DNA from: an uncultured Clostridium sp.
Lineage (GTDB): Bacteria > Bacillota > Clostridia > Lachnospirales > Lachnospiraceae
Assembly: GCA_900547035.1 (NCBI GenBank)
Contig: URFM01000012.1
Location: 1-64,000 of the forward strand
Length of the DNA: 64,000 nucleotides
Direction of reading: 5' to 3'
Position 1 is the stretch's first letter, and the number at the start of each line of letters is the position of its first letter. Below, in pieces: positions 9,168 through 16,528 of this stretch. The notes below the pieces were generated by a model. The model searched no databases. It was not told where the DNA came from and saw nothing but the letters and a program-made list of their open reading frames with translations. The position numbers and the translations under genes are program-made.

Positions 9168-10067
9168 TTACTTTCCGATTACCGTCAAATCCTCTCCGAA
9201 CCATTTCTCGGAGATTTCCGCCATGGTGCCGTCGGCCGCCATTTCTTCCAGCGCGCCCTGCACCTGGTCCCGAAGTTCCGTGTTGCCCTTTTTGAAGCCT
9301 ACGGCATAAGCCTCGCTGGACAGGGTCTCATCCAGCACCACAAAGTTGGCGTCTCTCTGCTGAATCTGATATCTGGCTACTATTACGTCCATAGCCACCG
9401 CATCCACAGCCCCCTGCTCCAAATCCATCAGAGCGGAATTATAATCGGCAGTGGTCAACAGCTGGGCAAAAGTAGCGGTCAGCTCCGCATCTTCGTTCAA
9501 AGCCGCCAGAGCTGAGGAATCCGCCTGACACTCCACAACCTTTCCTGCCAAATCCGCCAGCGTCTCAATTCCCGAATCCCCGTTGACTACGAATACTTGG
9601 GCATTGTCCATATAGGGTTCCGTCCACTCGTAATCGTCCTCTCTCCCGGTAATGGTAAATCCGTTCCAGATGCAGTCGATGTTTCCCGATTCCAGCTCCA
9701 TGTCCTTGGAGTCCCAGGCGATGGGCTGCGCCTGATATTCCAGCCCCAGCCGGCTGGCCGCCTCCTGGGCCAAATCCAGGTCAAATCCTACGTATGAGCC
9801 GTCCTCAGCCATAAATCCCATGGGCGGGAACTCCTGGTCAAAGCCTACAATCAAAGTTCCGCCTGTGCTCTCTGCTTCTTCCTGAGCCGCCTCTCCCGAC
9901 GTCTCCCCGCTCCCCCCGGAAGTTTCCTGGGAATCGCTCTCCTTTGCCTGAGACGTAGTTTCAGCCGCCCCGCTCTGGGCCTCCTGGGAATCCCCGCTGC
10001 CGGAACAGCCGCCCAGAGCCAAAACAGCAGCCGCTGCAATTGTCAGCATCCACACTCTTTTTTTCAT
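9168..10067 (-). CDS. Amino-acid ABC transporter substrate-binding lipoprotein
   Basis: About 299 residues. The signal peptide ends in a lipobox (LALGGC), followed by a Ser/Glu/Gly-rich linker of about 45 residues and a family-3 binding domain: GFDQEFPPMGFMAEDGSYVG, GFDLDLAQEAASRLG, IDCIWNGFTITGRE, and the C-terminal GFKKGNTELRDQVQGAL. It captures a polar amino acid outside the cell and delivers it to the permease. The start follows GAGGAGGATTTAAAATT. It is the first gene of the operon, downstream of a promoter with a palindrome in the spacer. Confidence 0.93.
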   Translation of the reverse strand: MKKRVWMLTIAAAAVLALGGCSGSGDSQEAQSGAAETTSQAKESDSQETSGGSGETSGEAAQEEAESTGGTLIVGFDQEFPPMGFMAEDGSYVGFDLDLAQEAASRLGLEYQAQPIAWDSKDMELESGNIDCIWNGFTITGREDDYEWTEPYMDNAQVFVVNGDSGIETLADLAGKVVECQADSSALAALNEDAELTATFAQLLTTADYNSALMDLEQGAVDAVAMDVIVARYQIQQRDANFVVLDETLSSEAYAVGFKKGNTELRDQVQGALEEMAADGTMAEISEKWFGEDLTVIGK

Positions 10068-10126
10068 AATTTTAAATCCTCCTCGTGTTCGGTCCATCTG
10101 GAATCCGTTTGCTTTGTTATGATAGC

Positions 10127-10155
10127 ATGGTAGCACACTAAAGTGTTTTTGTAAA
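10127..10155 (-). promoter_or_regulatory. Promoter of the amino-acid ABC operon with operator-like palindrome
   Basis: On the minus strand TTTACA (10150-10155) and TACCAT (10127-10132) are separated by exactly 17 bases. The spacer contains ACACT-AA-AGTGT (10135-10146), a small perfect inverted repeat well placed for a repressor. The boxes are seen directly; promoter activity and the regulator are inference. Confidence 0.55.
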
Positions 10156-10198
10156 GAAAAAAATGTACCCGAAAGCACATTTTCTCTGTTTCATGACC

Positions 10199-11065
10199 TC
10201 AGCTCTGCTCACTCAGCGCCTTAAAGCCATCCCCCAGCACCTCACTGGCTTCCGTTGCCATCAAAAATGCTCCCGGATCTGCCTCATAGACAATTTTTCT
10301 CAGCCTCTGAAACTGGGATTTGCGCACAGTACACAAAAGAACGCTGGTATCCTTACCGCTGTAGGCGCCGGTAGCCTGAACCAGCGTAGCGCTCCGATCC
10401 AAATCCGCAATAATCCGCCGGGCAATTTCACGCGGCTTTCTGGTTACCACCGTGGCCATAGTGCTGGCGTCTCCACCATAAATCACGCTGTCGATAACCT
10501 TTGTAGTTGCAAATAAACTAACAAGACCGAAAAGAGCAGCATCGATATTGCCGAACACATAGATGGACATCAATAGGATTACCCCGTCTACGGCCATCAG
10601 GGCTCGTCCAATAGAAAGCTGGGGTCTCTTTTTCTGCAGCACGTACCCTAAAATATCACTGCCCCCGGTGGTCATTCCCGCCATAAAGATCAGCCCCATG
10701 CCCACGCCGGAGAGAATGCCTCCATAAAGGCTGCACAGAATTCGGTCGCCTGTATACACTGGGCAGACGGGTGCCACCATAAAGTCCAATATAAAGGAGC
10801 AGACCGCGGTAGCAAAGGCTGTAGATACCGCAAAACGATGACTCAGAGAAAACCAGGCCAGCACCAGCAGGGGAATATTGATAGCCAAAGTCAGCAAACC
10901 AATGGGCAAATCTGCAAAATGATTTACCATCAGGGCAATTCCCATAGCGCCTCCTGGCGCAATATGGGCCGGCTCCACAAATGCATGTGTTCCAATGCCG
11001 TAAATCAGCGCTCCCACAAGAAGCAGCGCCATGTTTTTTCCTTCCTGCTTCCACTGTATTTTCAT
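10199..11065 (-). CDS. YitT-family membrane protein (DUF2179)
   Basis: A 288-residue protein with five to six membrane helices in the first 190 residues, including GTHAFVEPAHIAPGGAMGIA and GMTTGGSDILGYVLQKK, and a soluble C-terminal DUF2179 domain (KPREIARRIIADLDRSAT onward). This is the YitT/YqfU/YpjC architecture. Its biochemical role is not established; some members are linked to transport or membrane homeostasis. It is a close paralogue of the protein at 17917-18783. The start follows GGAGGTAGGAAAG. Confidence 0.88.
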   Translation of the reverse strand: MKIQWKQEGKNMALLLVGALIYGIGTHAFVEPAHIAPGGAMGIALMVNHFADLPIGLLTLAINIPLLVLAWFSLSHRFAVSTAFATAVCSFILDFMVAPVCPVYTGDRILCSLYGGILSGVGMGLIFMAGMTTGGSDILGYVLQKKRPQLSIGRALMAVDGVILLMSIYVFGNIDAALFGLVSLFATTKVIDSVIYGGDASTMATVVTRKPREIARRIIADLDRSATLVQATGAYSGKDTSVLLCTVRKSQFQRLRKIVYEADPGAFLMATEASEVLGDGFKALSEQS

Positions 11066-11440
11066 CTTTCCTACCTCCTTAAAAACGCCCGGCAGCTCTT
11101 AAAAAGACCTGTCAGGCGAAATAAAACTTACCGAAATCCAGATTTATTATAAACAGTTTGGAGGGAAGAAAACCGACAAAAGGAGCAGGGATTTTCGTAT
11201 TTTAACGGCGATTTTTGATTGTGAGCCGGGTTTTCTGCCGCCCGGCTTTCTTAGATTTACTGTTGTTTTCTGTCCTGTGACAGGCTGATTTTCCCATTTC
11301 AATTTCTTTGCGGAAAATTAAAATACAAGAAAAATAGCCCGAATTTGTCCATGGGCTCCGGTTCTGAATTGTACAGACGGCAGCTGTTTTTCCAAATTTT
11401 CATTAATCAATTTCTTTAAAACTGTCTTTTGCTTTCAATT
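11066..11440. other. 375-base intergenic region between convergent-to-divergent units
   Basis: No gene is supported. It holds a GC-rich hairpin AGCCGGG/CCCGGCT followed by TTCTT (about 11222-11251), a second hairpin AGCCC/GGGCT near 11336-11357, and long AT-rich stretches upstream of the YitT gene that likely include its promoter (a TATAAT-like TTTATAATAAA on the minus strand near 11145). The second hairpin is placed to end the Fnr-like gene. Confidence 0.4.
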
Positions 11441-12097
11441 TCACCTCTCCCGCAGCGTCACATCATTTTTCTCATACCGAATCAACCCGTCCCTCTGCAT
11501 TTTGGACAGCTCATTGCACATGGCGCTGCGGTCAATCCCAAGGTAATCCGCCAGTTGCTGGCGGTTGTAGGGAATCCGGAAGGAATAGCTGCCCGATTTT
11601 TTCGCGCACTCGGAAAAATAGGACAGAAGCCGTCCCCTGATGGACTTGGAGCTGGTATGGAGAATCCGCATGGAAAGCTGCAGGCTCTTATGGGCGCACA
11701 CTGTCAAAAGATTCCGTACAAGTTTTGTATGGAAGGCACAGGCGTTGGTGCAGGTAGTCAGCACCTTTCCCACATTCAAAAACAGCACCTCCGTCTTTTC
11801 CGCCGCGGACACGGAAACTTGAAGAGGCTCTCCCGGAATACAAGCGTAGGCCTCCGCGAAAACCGCTCCCGGAGCGGCGTTTCCCAAAATCGTGTGATTT
11901 CCCCAGACGTCGCTGTATTCCACCATCGCCATCCCGGACAGAACGATTCCCACAAGTTCCGTGGGCTCCCCCTCCGCCAGAATTGTTTCTCCCTTATGAT
12001 ATGTTTTCGTCACAGCCCCGAGACAGTGGAGCAGCGATTCGATCTCTCGTTCCTCGATTCCCCGAAACATTTGGGTGTTGGACAGCAAAATTTTCAT
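11441..12097 (-). CDS. Crp/Fnr-family regulator, HcpR-like
   Basis: A 218-residue protein with an N-terminal cyclic-nucleotide-binding-like beta-barrel (about 1-130) and a C-terminal helix-turn-helix (YNRQQLADYLGIDRSAMCNELSKM, about 170-192). It lacks the cysteine cluster of oxygen-sensing Fnr. It is divergent from the ferredoxin-hcp operon with a perfect palindrome between, the arrangement known for HcpR regulators of nitrosative-stress genes in Clostridia. The start follows AAAGGGGAAATTTTC. Assignment as the hcp regulator is inference from position. Confidence 0.85.
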   Translation of the reverse strand: MKILLSNTQMFRGIEEREIESLLHCLGAVTKTYHKGETILAEGEPTELVGIVLSGMAMVEYSDVWGNHTILGNAAPGAVFAEAYACIPGEPLQVSVSAAEKTEVLFLNVGKVLTTCTNACAFHTKLVRNLLTVCAHKSLQLSMRILHTSSKSIRGRLLSYFSECAKKSGSYSFRIPYNRQQLADYLGIDRSAMCNELSKMQRDGLIRYEKNDVTLRER

Positions 12098-12111
12098 GAA
12101 AATTTCCCCTT

Positions 12112-12127
12112 TGTTGTTATAACAACA
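12112..12127. promoter_or_regulatory. Perfect 16-bp palindrome, likely Crp/Fnr-type operator
   Basis: TGTTGTTA followed directly by its reverse complement TAACAACA. It lies 15 bases upstream of the regulator's start codon and about 70 upstream of the ferredoxin gene, so one bound dimer could control both directions. Two-fold symmetry and length fit a Crp/Fnr dimer site. Confidence 0.65.
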
Positions 12128-12195
12128 GACTTTCATTTAGAATTATATTATACTGCACTCACAACGTCAAGGAAGCACCGAAAGGAGAAATACTT

Positions 12196-12921
12196 GTGAT
12201 TCGTAGGATTATAGAAATTAATGAAGAAAAATGCAACGGCTGCGGCGCCTGTGCCGCTGCCTGCCACGAGGGCGCCATCGCCATGATAAACGGGAAAGCA
12301 AAACTCATGCGGGATGATTACTGCGATGGGCTTGGAGACTGTCTGCCCGCCTGTCCCACCGGGGCCATCACCTTTGTAGAGCGGGAAGCCGCGGCCTACG
12401 ACGAGCAGGCCGTTCTGGCAAATAAGCAGAAAAAGGGCGCTGCCGCCCCCCACGCCGGCTGTCCCGGCCATCAGATGCGCCGCCTGAATCCTGCCGGAGC
12501 AGAAAACAACGGGCCTGAGGACAGCCCCATCCCGGCCTCTCAGTCCGCTCCAGCCGCCTCCCAGCTGGGCCAGTGGCCCTGTCAGATTAAGCTGGTGCCG
12601 GTAAACGCCCCCTATTTCCAGGGCGCAAAGCTTTTAATTGCCGCGGACTGCACCGCCTTTGCCTACGCCAGCCTGCACCAGGATTTTATGAGAGGAAAAA
12701 TTACTCTTATCGGATGTCCCAAGCTGGATTCTGTGGACTACAGCGAAAAGCTGACGGAAATCATCAAAAACAACGATATTCAAAGCATTACCATTGTCCG
12801 CATGGAGGTTCCCTGCTGCGGCGGCCTGGAAAATGCCGCAAAGAAAGCCCTTCAGGCCAGCGGGAAGTTTCTCCCCTGGCAGGTTGTTACCATTTCCATT
12901 GACGGAAGAATTCTGGACTAG
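12196..12921 (+). CDS. 4Fe-4S ferredoxin-domain protein of the hcp operon
   Basis: A 241-residue protein. The first 70 residues hold a two-cluster ferredoxin: CNGCGACAAACHEGA and CDGLGDCLPACPTGA; the second motif is slightly irregular (CxxxxxCxxxC). A Cys-containing linker (APHAGCPGHQM) precedes a C-terminal domain of unknown fold with CPKLD and CCGG motifs, which suggests further cluster or metal binding. It starts with GTG behind AAAGGAG. Such proteins sit next to hcp in many anaerobes and are the likely electron donor to Hcp. Confidence 0.88.
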   Translation: MIRRIIEINEEKCNGCGACAAACHEGAIAMINGKAKLMRDDYCDGLGDCLPACPTGAITFVEREAAAYDEQAVLANKQKKGAAAPHAGCPGHQMRRLNPAGAENNGPEDSPIPASQSAPAASQLGQWPCQIKLVPVNAPYFQGAKLLIAADCTAFAYASLHQDFMRGKITLIGCPKLDSVDYSEKLTEIIKNNDIQSITIVRMEVPCCGGLENAAKKALQASGKFLPWQVVTISIDGRILD

Positions 12922-12975
12922 AGAGACCGTCCTGAACCGTTGACATTCCGCAAGCATAAAGGAGGAGAAATCAAT

Positions 12976-14604
12976 ATGGAAAGACAGATGTTTTGTTTTC
13001 AATGCGAGCAGACTTCCGGATGTACCGGCTGCACCGGAAAAGCGGGCGTCTGCGGAAAGACCGCCCCGACAGCTGCCCTCCAGGATGAGCTGACCGGCGC
13101 CCTCATCGGTCTGGCCCGGGCTGCCTCGGACGAGGCTCTGCCCACAGAGAGGACCGATCGGCTTCTGATCCAAGGACTTTTTACCACCATTACCAATGTT
13201 AATTTCAACGAAAAGACCATACAAAATCTGATTCATCTGGTTCATGAGGAGAAAAAGCGTCTGGTACCGGATTGTTCTGTCTGCGGTTCCCCTTGCGGCA
13301 GAACGGAGGACTATGATTTGTCCCTTCTTTGGAATGCCCAGGAGGATATACGCAGCCTGAAATCCCTGATTCTCTTTGGAATCCGTGGGGTATCTGCCTA
13401 CGCCTACCACGCCATGATGTTGGGATATACAGACGAGGAACTGAACCGCTTTTTCTGCAAAGCGCTCTTTGCCTTAGGTGAAAACTGGGGAGTAGATGAG
13501 CTTCTTCCTCTTGCACTGGAAGTAGGAAAATACAATTTGACCTGCATGGAACTTCTGGACAAGGCCAATACGGAAAGCTTCGGAACCCCGGCTCCCACAG
13601 AAGTTTCCATGAAGGTAGAAAAAGGACCCTTCATCGTGGTTACCGGCCACGACCTGCTGGATTTAAAGCTGCTCCTGGAGCAAACTGAGGGAAAAGGCAT
13701 CAATATCTACACCCATGGAGAAATGCTGCCGGCCCACGGTTATCCGGAACTGAAGAAATATCCTCATTTAAAAGGCAACTTTGGAACCGCCTGGCAGAAC
13801 CAGCAGAAAGAATTTGCCGATCTGCCAGCCCCTATTCTCTTTACCACCAACTGCCTGATGCCCCCAAAAGCCAGCTACGCAGATCGGGTTTTTACCACCG
13901 AGGTGGTTTCCTACCCGGGAATGGTCCACATCGGACCAGAACCCGGAACAGAAGTGCTGGGAGAGCATGGAGCAAAGAAAGATTTTACCCCCGTAATTGA
14001 GAAAGCTCTAGCCCTTGGCGGCTATCCCGAGGACCGGCAGTTTACCGGAATCAACGGCGGAAAAACCCTAACCACCGGCTTTGGACACGGAGCGGTTTTA
14101 AGCGCGGCTCCCCAGGTAGTGGAGGCCGTCAAATCCGGCGCCATCCGTCATTTCTTCCTGGTCGGCGGCTGTGACGGTGCAAGACCGGGCCGCAATTACT
14201 ATACGGAATTTGTAAAGCAGACTCCCCCGGATACCCTTGTCCTCACCCTGGCCTGCGGCAAATACCGGTTCAACGATTTGGACCTGGGGACCATCGGCGG
14301 ACTGCCAAGACTGATGGACATCGGTCAGTGCAACGACGCCTACAGCGCCGTCAAAATCGCATTGGCTCTGGCGGAGGCCTTTGACTGCGGCGTAAACGAT
14401 CTGCCCCTGTCCCTGGTGTTGTCCTGGTACGAACAGAAGGCCGTCTGCATCCTGCTGACTCTCCTTCATTTAGGAATCAAGAACATCCGGCTGGGCCCCA
14501 CCCTCCCCGCTTTCCTCTCCCCCAATGTGCTGAACTATCTGGTGGAGCACTATCACATCGCGCCAATTACCACTCCGGAAGAGGATTTGAAGGAGATGCT
14601 GTAA
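12976..14604 (+). CDS. hcp: Hydroxylamine reductase / hybrid-cluster protein
   Basis: About 542 residues, normal for Hcp. The N-terminal cysteine cluster is CFQCEQTSGCTGCTGKAGVC; hybrid-cluster ligands appear in FTTNCL, the VGGCDGA motif and TLACGKYRFN, followed by the C-terminal ALSLVLSWYEQKAV-like region. Hcp reduces NO and hydroxylamine and protects against nitrosative stress. The start is preceded by GGAGGAGAAATCAAT, 54 bases after the ferredoxin gene, so they are co-transcribed. A terminator follows. Confidence 0.96.
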   Translation: MERQMFCFQCEQTSGCTGCTGKAGVCGKTAPTAALQDELTGALIGLARAASDEALPTERTDRLLIQGLFTTITNVNFNEKTIQNLIHLVHEEKKRLVPDCSVCGSPCGRTEDYDLSLLWNAQEDIRSLKSLILFGIRGVSAYAYHAMMLGYTDEELNRFFCKALFALGENWGVDELLPLALEVGKYNLTCMELLDKANTESFGTPAPTEVSMKVEKGPFIVVTGHDLLDLKLLLEQTEGKGINIYTHGEMLPAHGYPELKKYPHLKGNFGTAWQNQQKEFADLPAPILFTTNCLMPPKASYADRVFTTEVVSYPGMVHIGPEPGTEVLGEHGAKKDFTPVIEKALALGGYPEDRQFTGINGGKTLTTGFGHGAVLSAAPQVVEAVKSGAIRHFFLVGGCDGARPGRNYYTEFVKQTPPDTLVLTLACGKYRFNDLDLGTIGGLPRLMDIGQCNDAYSAVKIALALAEAFDCGVNDLPLSLVLSWYEQKAVCILLTLLHLGIKNIRLGPTLPAFLSPNVLNYLVEHYHIAPITTPEEDLKEML

Positions 14605-14639
14605 AAAGGGAAAAATTTCCTAAAATATCCATTAAAATA

Positions 14640-14676
14640 AAGAACGCTTTTAGGCCGTTCCTGAAGGCGTTCTTTT
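14640..14676 (+). terminator. Rho-independent terminator of the hcp operon
   Basis: AAGAACGC and GCGTTCTT arms flank a 19-base loop and are followed by TT-rich sequence. It lies 36 bases past the hcp stop and separates hcp from the AT-rich cassette. Confidence 0.8.
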
Positions 14677-14713
14677 CGTTTTCATTAAAAGCTTCTCGCA
14701 CTACGAAAGTCCG

Positions 14714-14742
14714 TTGCATTGTTATATATTTTCATATATAAT
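14714..14742 (+). promoter_or_regulatory. Promoter of the ART-antitoxin-SecB cassette with overlapping inverted repeat
   Basis: TTGCAT (14714-14719) and a perfect TATAAT (14737-14742) are separated by exactly 17 bases. The spacer and the start of the -10 box are occupied by an inverted repeat, TATATAT-TTTC-ATATATA (14723-14740), so a bound protein would block polymerase. This is where an antitoxin-type autorepressor would be expected to bind. The start codon of the first gene is about 60 bases downstream. Confidence 0.65.
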
Positions 14743-14803
14743 ATTATAAACACCGTCCCAGAACAACAAATAATAAGCGCAATGCTAAAGCGAGATGAAA
14801 TAA

Positions 14804-15226
14804 ATGAGTAAATTTCCAAATTGCTTCCCTGAAAATTTTGAAACTGAGATATTACCAAGAGAAGCCAAAGAGGAAAATCGACTTGTATATAGGATCATAA
14901 AGTATGGAACAATTAATAGAGACAGCTTCATAAGTACATACGAAGAAATTCAACGAGGGTTAATTCCTCCTAAAAAGCGAATGAATTTGCAGGATCCTGG
15001 TCTTTTTTCCACCTCTTGTAATATAGATTATTCAGAGGCAGAGTATGTTTTAAACTTAATTATGAGACATCAACCGAAAGCCTTTATTGCCAAAGGTGAG
15101 ACAGAGGGAAGTTGCGGACCATGCCAGTTAACTTCTGAAAGGGAAAAAACAACAAGCACACATATAGATTGGTGGATTTATGACGACTCAAGTCCCCAGC
15201 TTTATTTCGAAGAGGAAAATCGATAA
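14804..15226 (+). CDS. Putative ADP-ribosyltransferase toxin of a CmdTAC-like system
   Basis: A 140-residue protein without an assigned family that I can name. It shows the three-part signature of R-S-E ADP-ribosyltransferases in the right order and spacing: Arg30 in VYRIIK, Ser-Thr-Ser at 69-71 in LFSTSCN, and Glu-Thr-Glu at 99-101 in KGETEGSCG, where the last Glu would be catalytic. Two cysteines (CGPC, 104-107) follow. It is the first of three genes; its stop overlaps the next start (TAATG). Codon use and low G+C set it apart from neighbours. By analogy with CmdT it may modify RNA or another target, with release on phage infection; this is inference. Confidence 0.55.
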   Translation: MSKFPNCFPENFETEILPREAKEENRLVYRIIKYGTINRDSFISTYEEIQRGLIPPKKRMNLQDPGLFSTSCNIDYSEAEYVLNLIMRHQPKAFIAKGETEGSCGPCQLTSEREKTTSTHIDWWIYDDSSPQLYFEEENR

Positions 15227-15924
15227 TGAAGGAATTGTATTTTGAAAATGTAACAGGAATCGGGAAGTTGTATTTAGAATATATTTTTTACGAATTCGAA
15301 AATGAACCGATATTATTTTTATGTACAGATGCAGGAAAAAATTTATATTTTGGTTTATGTTCTGATATTCGCTATGAACAAAAATGGATTATCATGGAAA
15401 TTAATCTGTCTATTTTAAAAGAGATGATTGAAGAAGAAGTGGATATTGCGTCTGTATTTTTAGCAGCAAAAAATTTGACAATTATTATAAGGGATTTACA
15501 AGGGTATGAAACGAGTCATGTAATAGAAGCAAATACAATAGACCGCTTAGATTTGCCCAAAGATGGCATTTTTCTTAGATGTGACAAAGAAAAAGCAAAG
15601 GGCTATTTATGGAAAAAAGAGTGGGAATTGCTATCTATTCAGCTAAAGGAAATTGCAAATTCATCTTCTGCTCTTGAAGAAATCCTGAGCCCCTATACAA
15701 CAGTCATAAAAACTTCAATGACTATTTCGAACAGGCGAATACCATCTTACGTAAATAAACTAAATTATAGCTATGTAAAACAATTTACTCAGAACTACAA
15801 AACAATTCAGGATTCCATATCTGAAAAATATGAATATTCTATTCATAAAAGTGAAAAGTATGTTGAGACAATCGAAAATATTGATATAGAAAAAAATAAT
15901 AGTGACATTCTGCAGGCAGCCTAA
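15226..15924 (+). CDS. Putative chaperone-addicted antitoxin
   Basis: A 232-residue acidic protein, possibly of a DUF6575-like family (weak recognition). The first 150 residues look like a compact alpha/beta domain (LYFENVTGIGKLYLEYIFYE opening). The tail from about 174 to 212 is rich in Tyr, Lys and Asn, with aromatic residues at 175, 181, 183, 187, 191, 202, 204 and 212. Aromatic plus basic stretches are what SecB-type chaperones bind, and chaperone-addiction tails of TAC antitoxins look like this. Its start overlaps the toxin gene's stop, so translation is coupled. The antitoxin role is inferred from position and tail. Confidence 0.5.
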   Translation: MKELYFENVTGIGKLYLEYIFYEFENEPILFLCTDAGKNLYFGLCSDIRYEQKWIIMEINLSILKEMIEEEVDIASVFLAAKNLTIIIRDLQGYETSHVIEANTIDRLDLPKDGIFLRCDKEKAKGYLWKKEWELLSIQLKEIANSSSALEEILSPYTTVIKTSMTISNRRIPSYVNKLNYSYVKQFTQNYKTIQDSISEKYEYSIHKSEKYVETIENIDIEKNNSDILQAA

Positions 15925-15944
15925 AAATTTCAAGAGGAAAAATT

Positions 15945-16331
15945 ATGAAACCTAGTAATTTTCAATTTGTAAATCCATATTTAGAGGAATTATATTTTGT
16001 AGAAAACCATAATTTTGACGCAAATCAAACAGAATTTGAAATGCAAAATTCGTTTAACGTTCAGACCAAAAGAAGCAAAGATGATAACCGTGCAAAAGTA
16101 GAATTAACTTTGGAAATAAATATGGATAACGAAAAAGCACCCTTTAAATTGCGTATAAAGGTTTCTTCGGATTTTAAATGGGAAAATCTGGATGGCAAAA
16201 CGCTTGAATCTCTGCTAAAGTTTAATGCTCCAGCATTATTACTCGGGTATATGCGTCCAATTGTAGCTAATATTACAAACTCTTCCAAGTTTCCCGTATA
16301 CAATCTGCCATTCATTAACTTTACAGAATAG
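15945..16331 (+). CDS. SecB-like chaperone
   Basis: A 128-residue protein. The C-terminal block APALLLGYMRPIVANIT...YNLPFINF (about 95-126) is the SecB pattern in which a Pro-Ala-hydrophobic helix is followed by 'RP-I--IT' and a 'LP--NF' ending. The preceding beta strands (KVELTLEINM, FKLRIKVSSDFKWE) fit the SecB fold. Most Clostridia lack an export SecB, so a SecB-like gene behind a toxin-antitoxin-like pair points to a TAC chaperone. It starts 20 bases after the second gene, behind AGAGGA. It should hold the antitoxin's aromatic tail and keep it stable. Confidence 0.75.
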   Translation: MKPSNFQFVNPYLEELYFVENHNFDANQTEFEMQNSFNVQTKRSKDDNRAKVELTLEINMDNEKAPFKLRIKVSSDFKWENLDGKTLESLLKFNAPALLLGYMRPIVANITNSSKFPVYNLPFINFTE

Positions 16332-16367
16332 ATTAAATAGAACACAATCGGAAAGGTTGTGAAAGCG

Positions 16368-16429
16368 CCGCAGGTTTTCATCAGCTACAGCGATATATCC
16401 GTGATTCCTCGGAATACCTGCGGGGTTTT
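16368..16429 (+). terminator. Terminator-like stem-loop after the cassette
   Basis: CCGCAGGT (16368-16375) pairs with ACCTGCGG (16416-16423), followed by GGTTTTC; an inner ATTCC/GGAAT hairpin lies just before the right arm. The G+C returns to the level of the neighbours from here, so it marks the cassette's right border. Confidence 0.55.
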
Positions 16430-16528
16430 CATTACCGGGGTTTTAGGAGTTTCTCCCTTTGCCTATGCTCCTTACGCCTTTTATAATCTCCTCCTGCCGG
16501 TTTTGACCATTCTTACTGTGCTATTCTT

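Noticed and set aside
12634..13410. 258-residue minus-strand frame over the ferredoxin-hcp junction
   Set aside because: Antisense to two well-supported genes and carries no domain.
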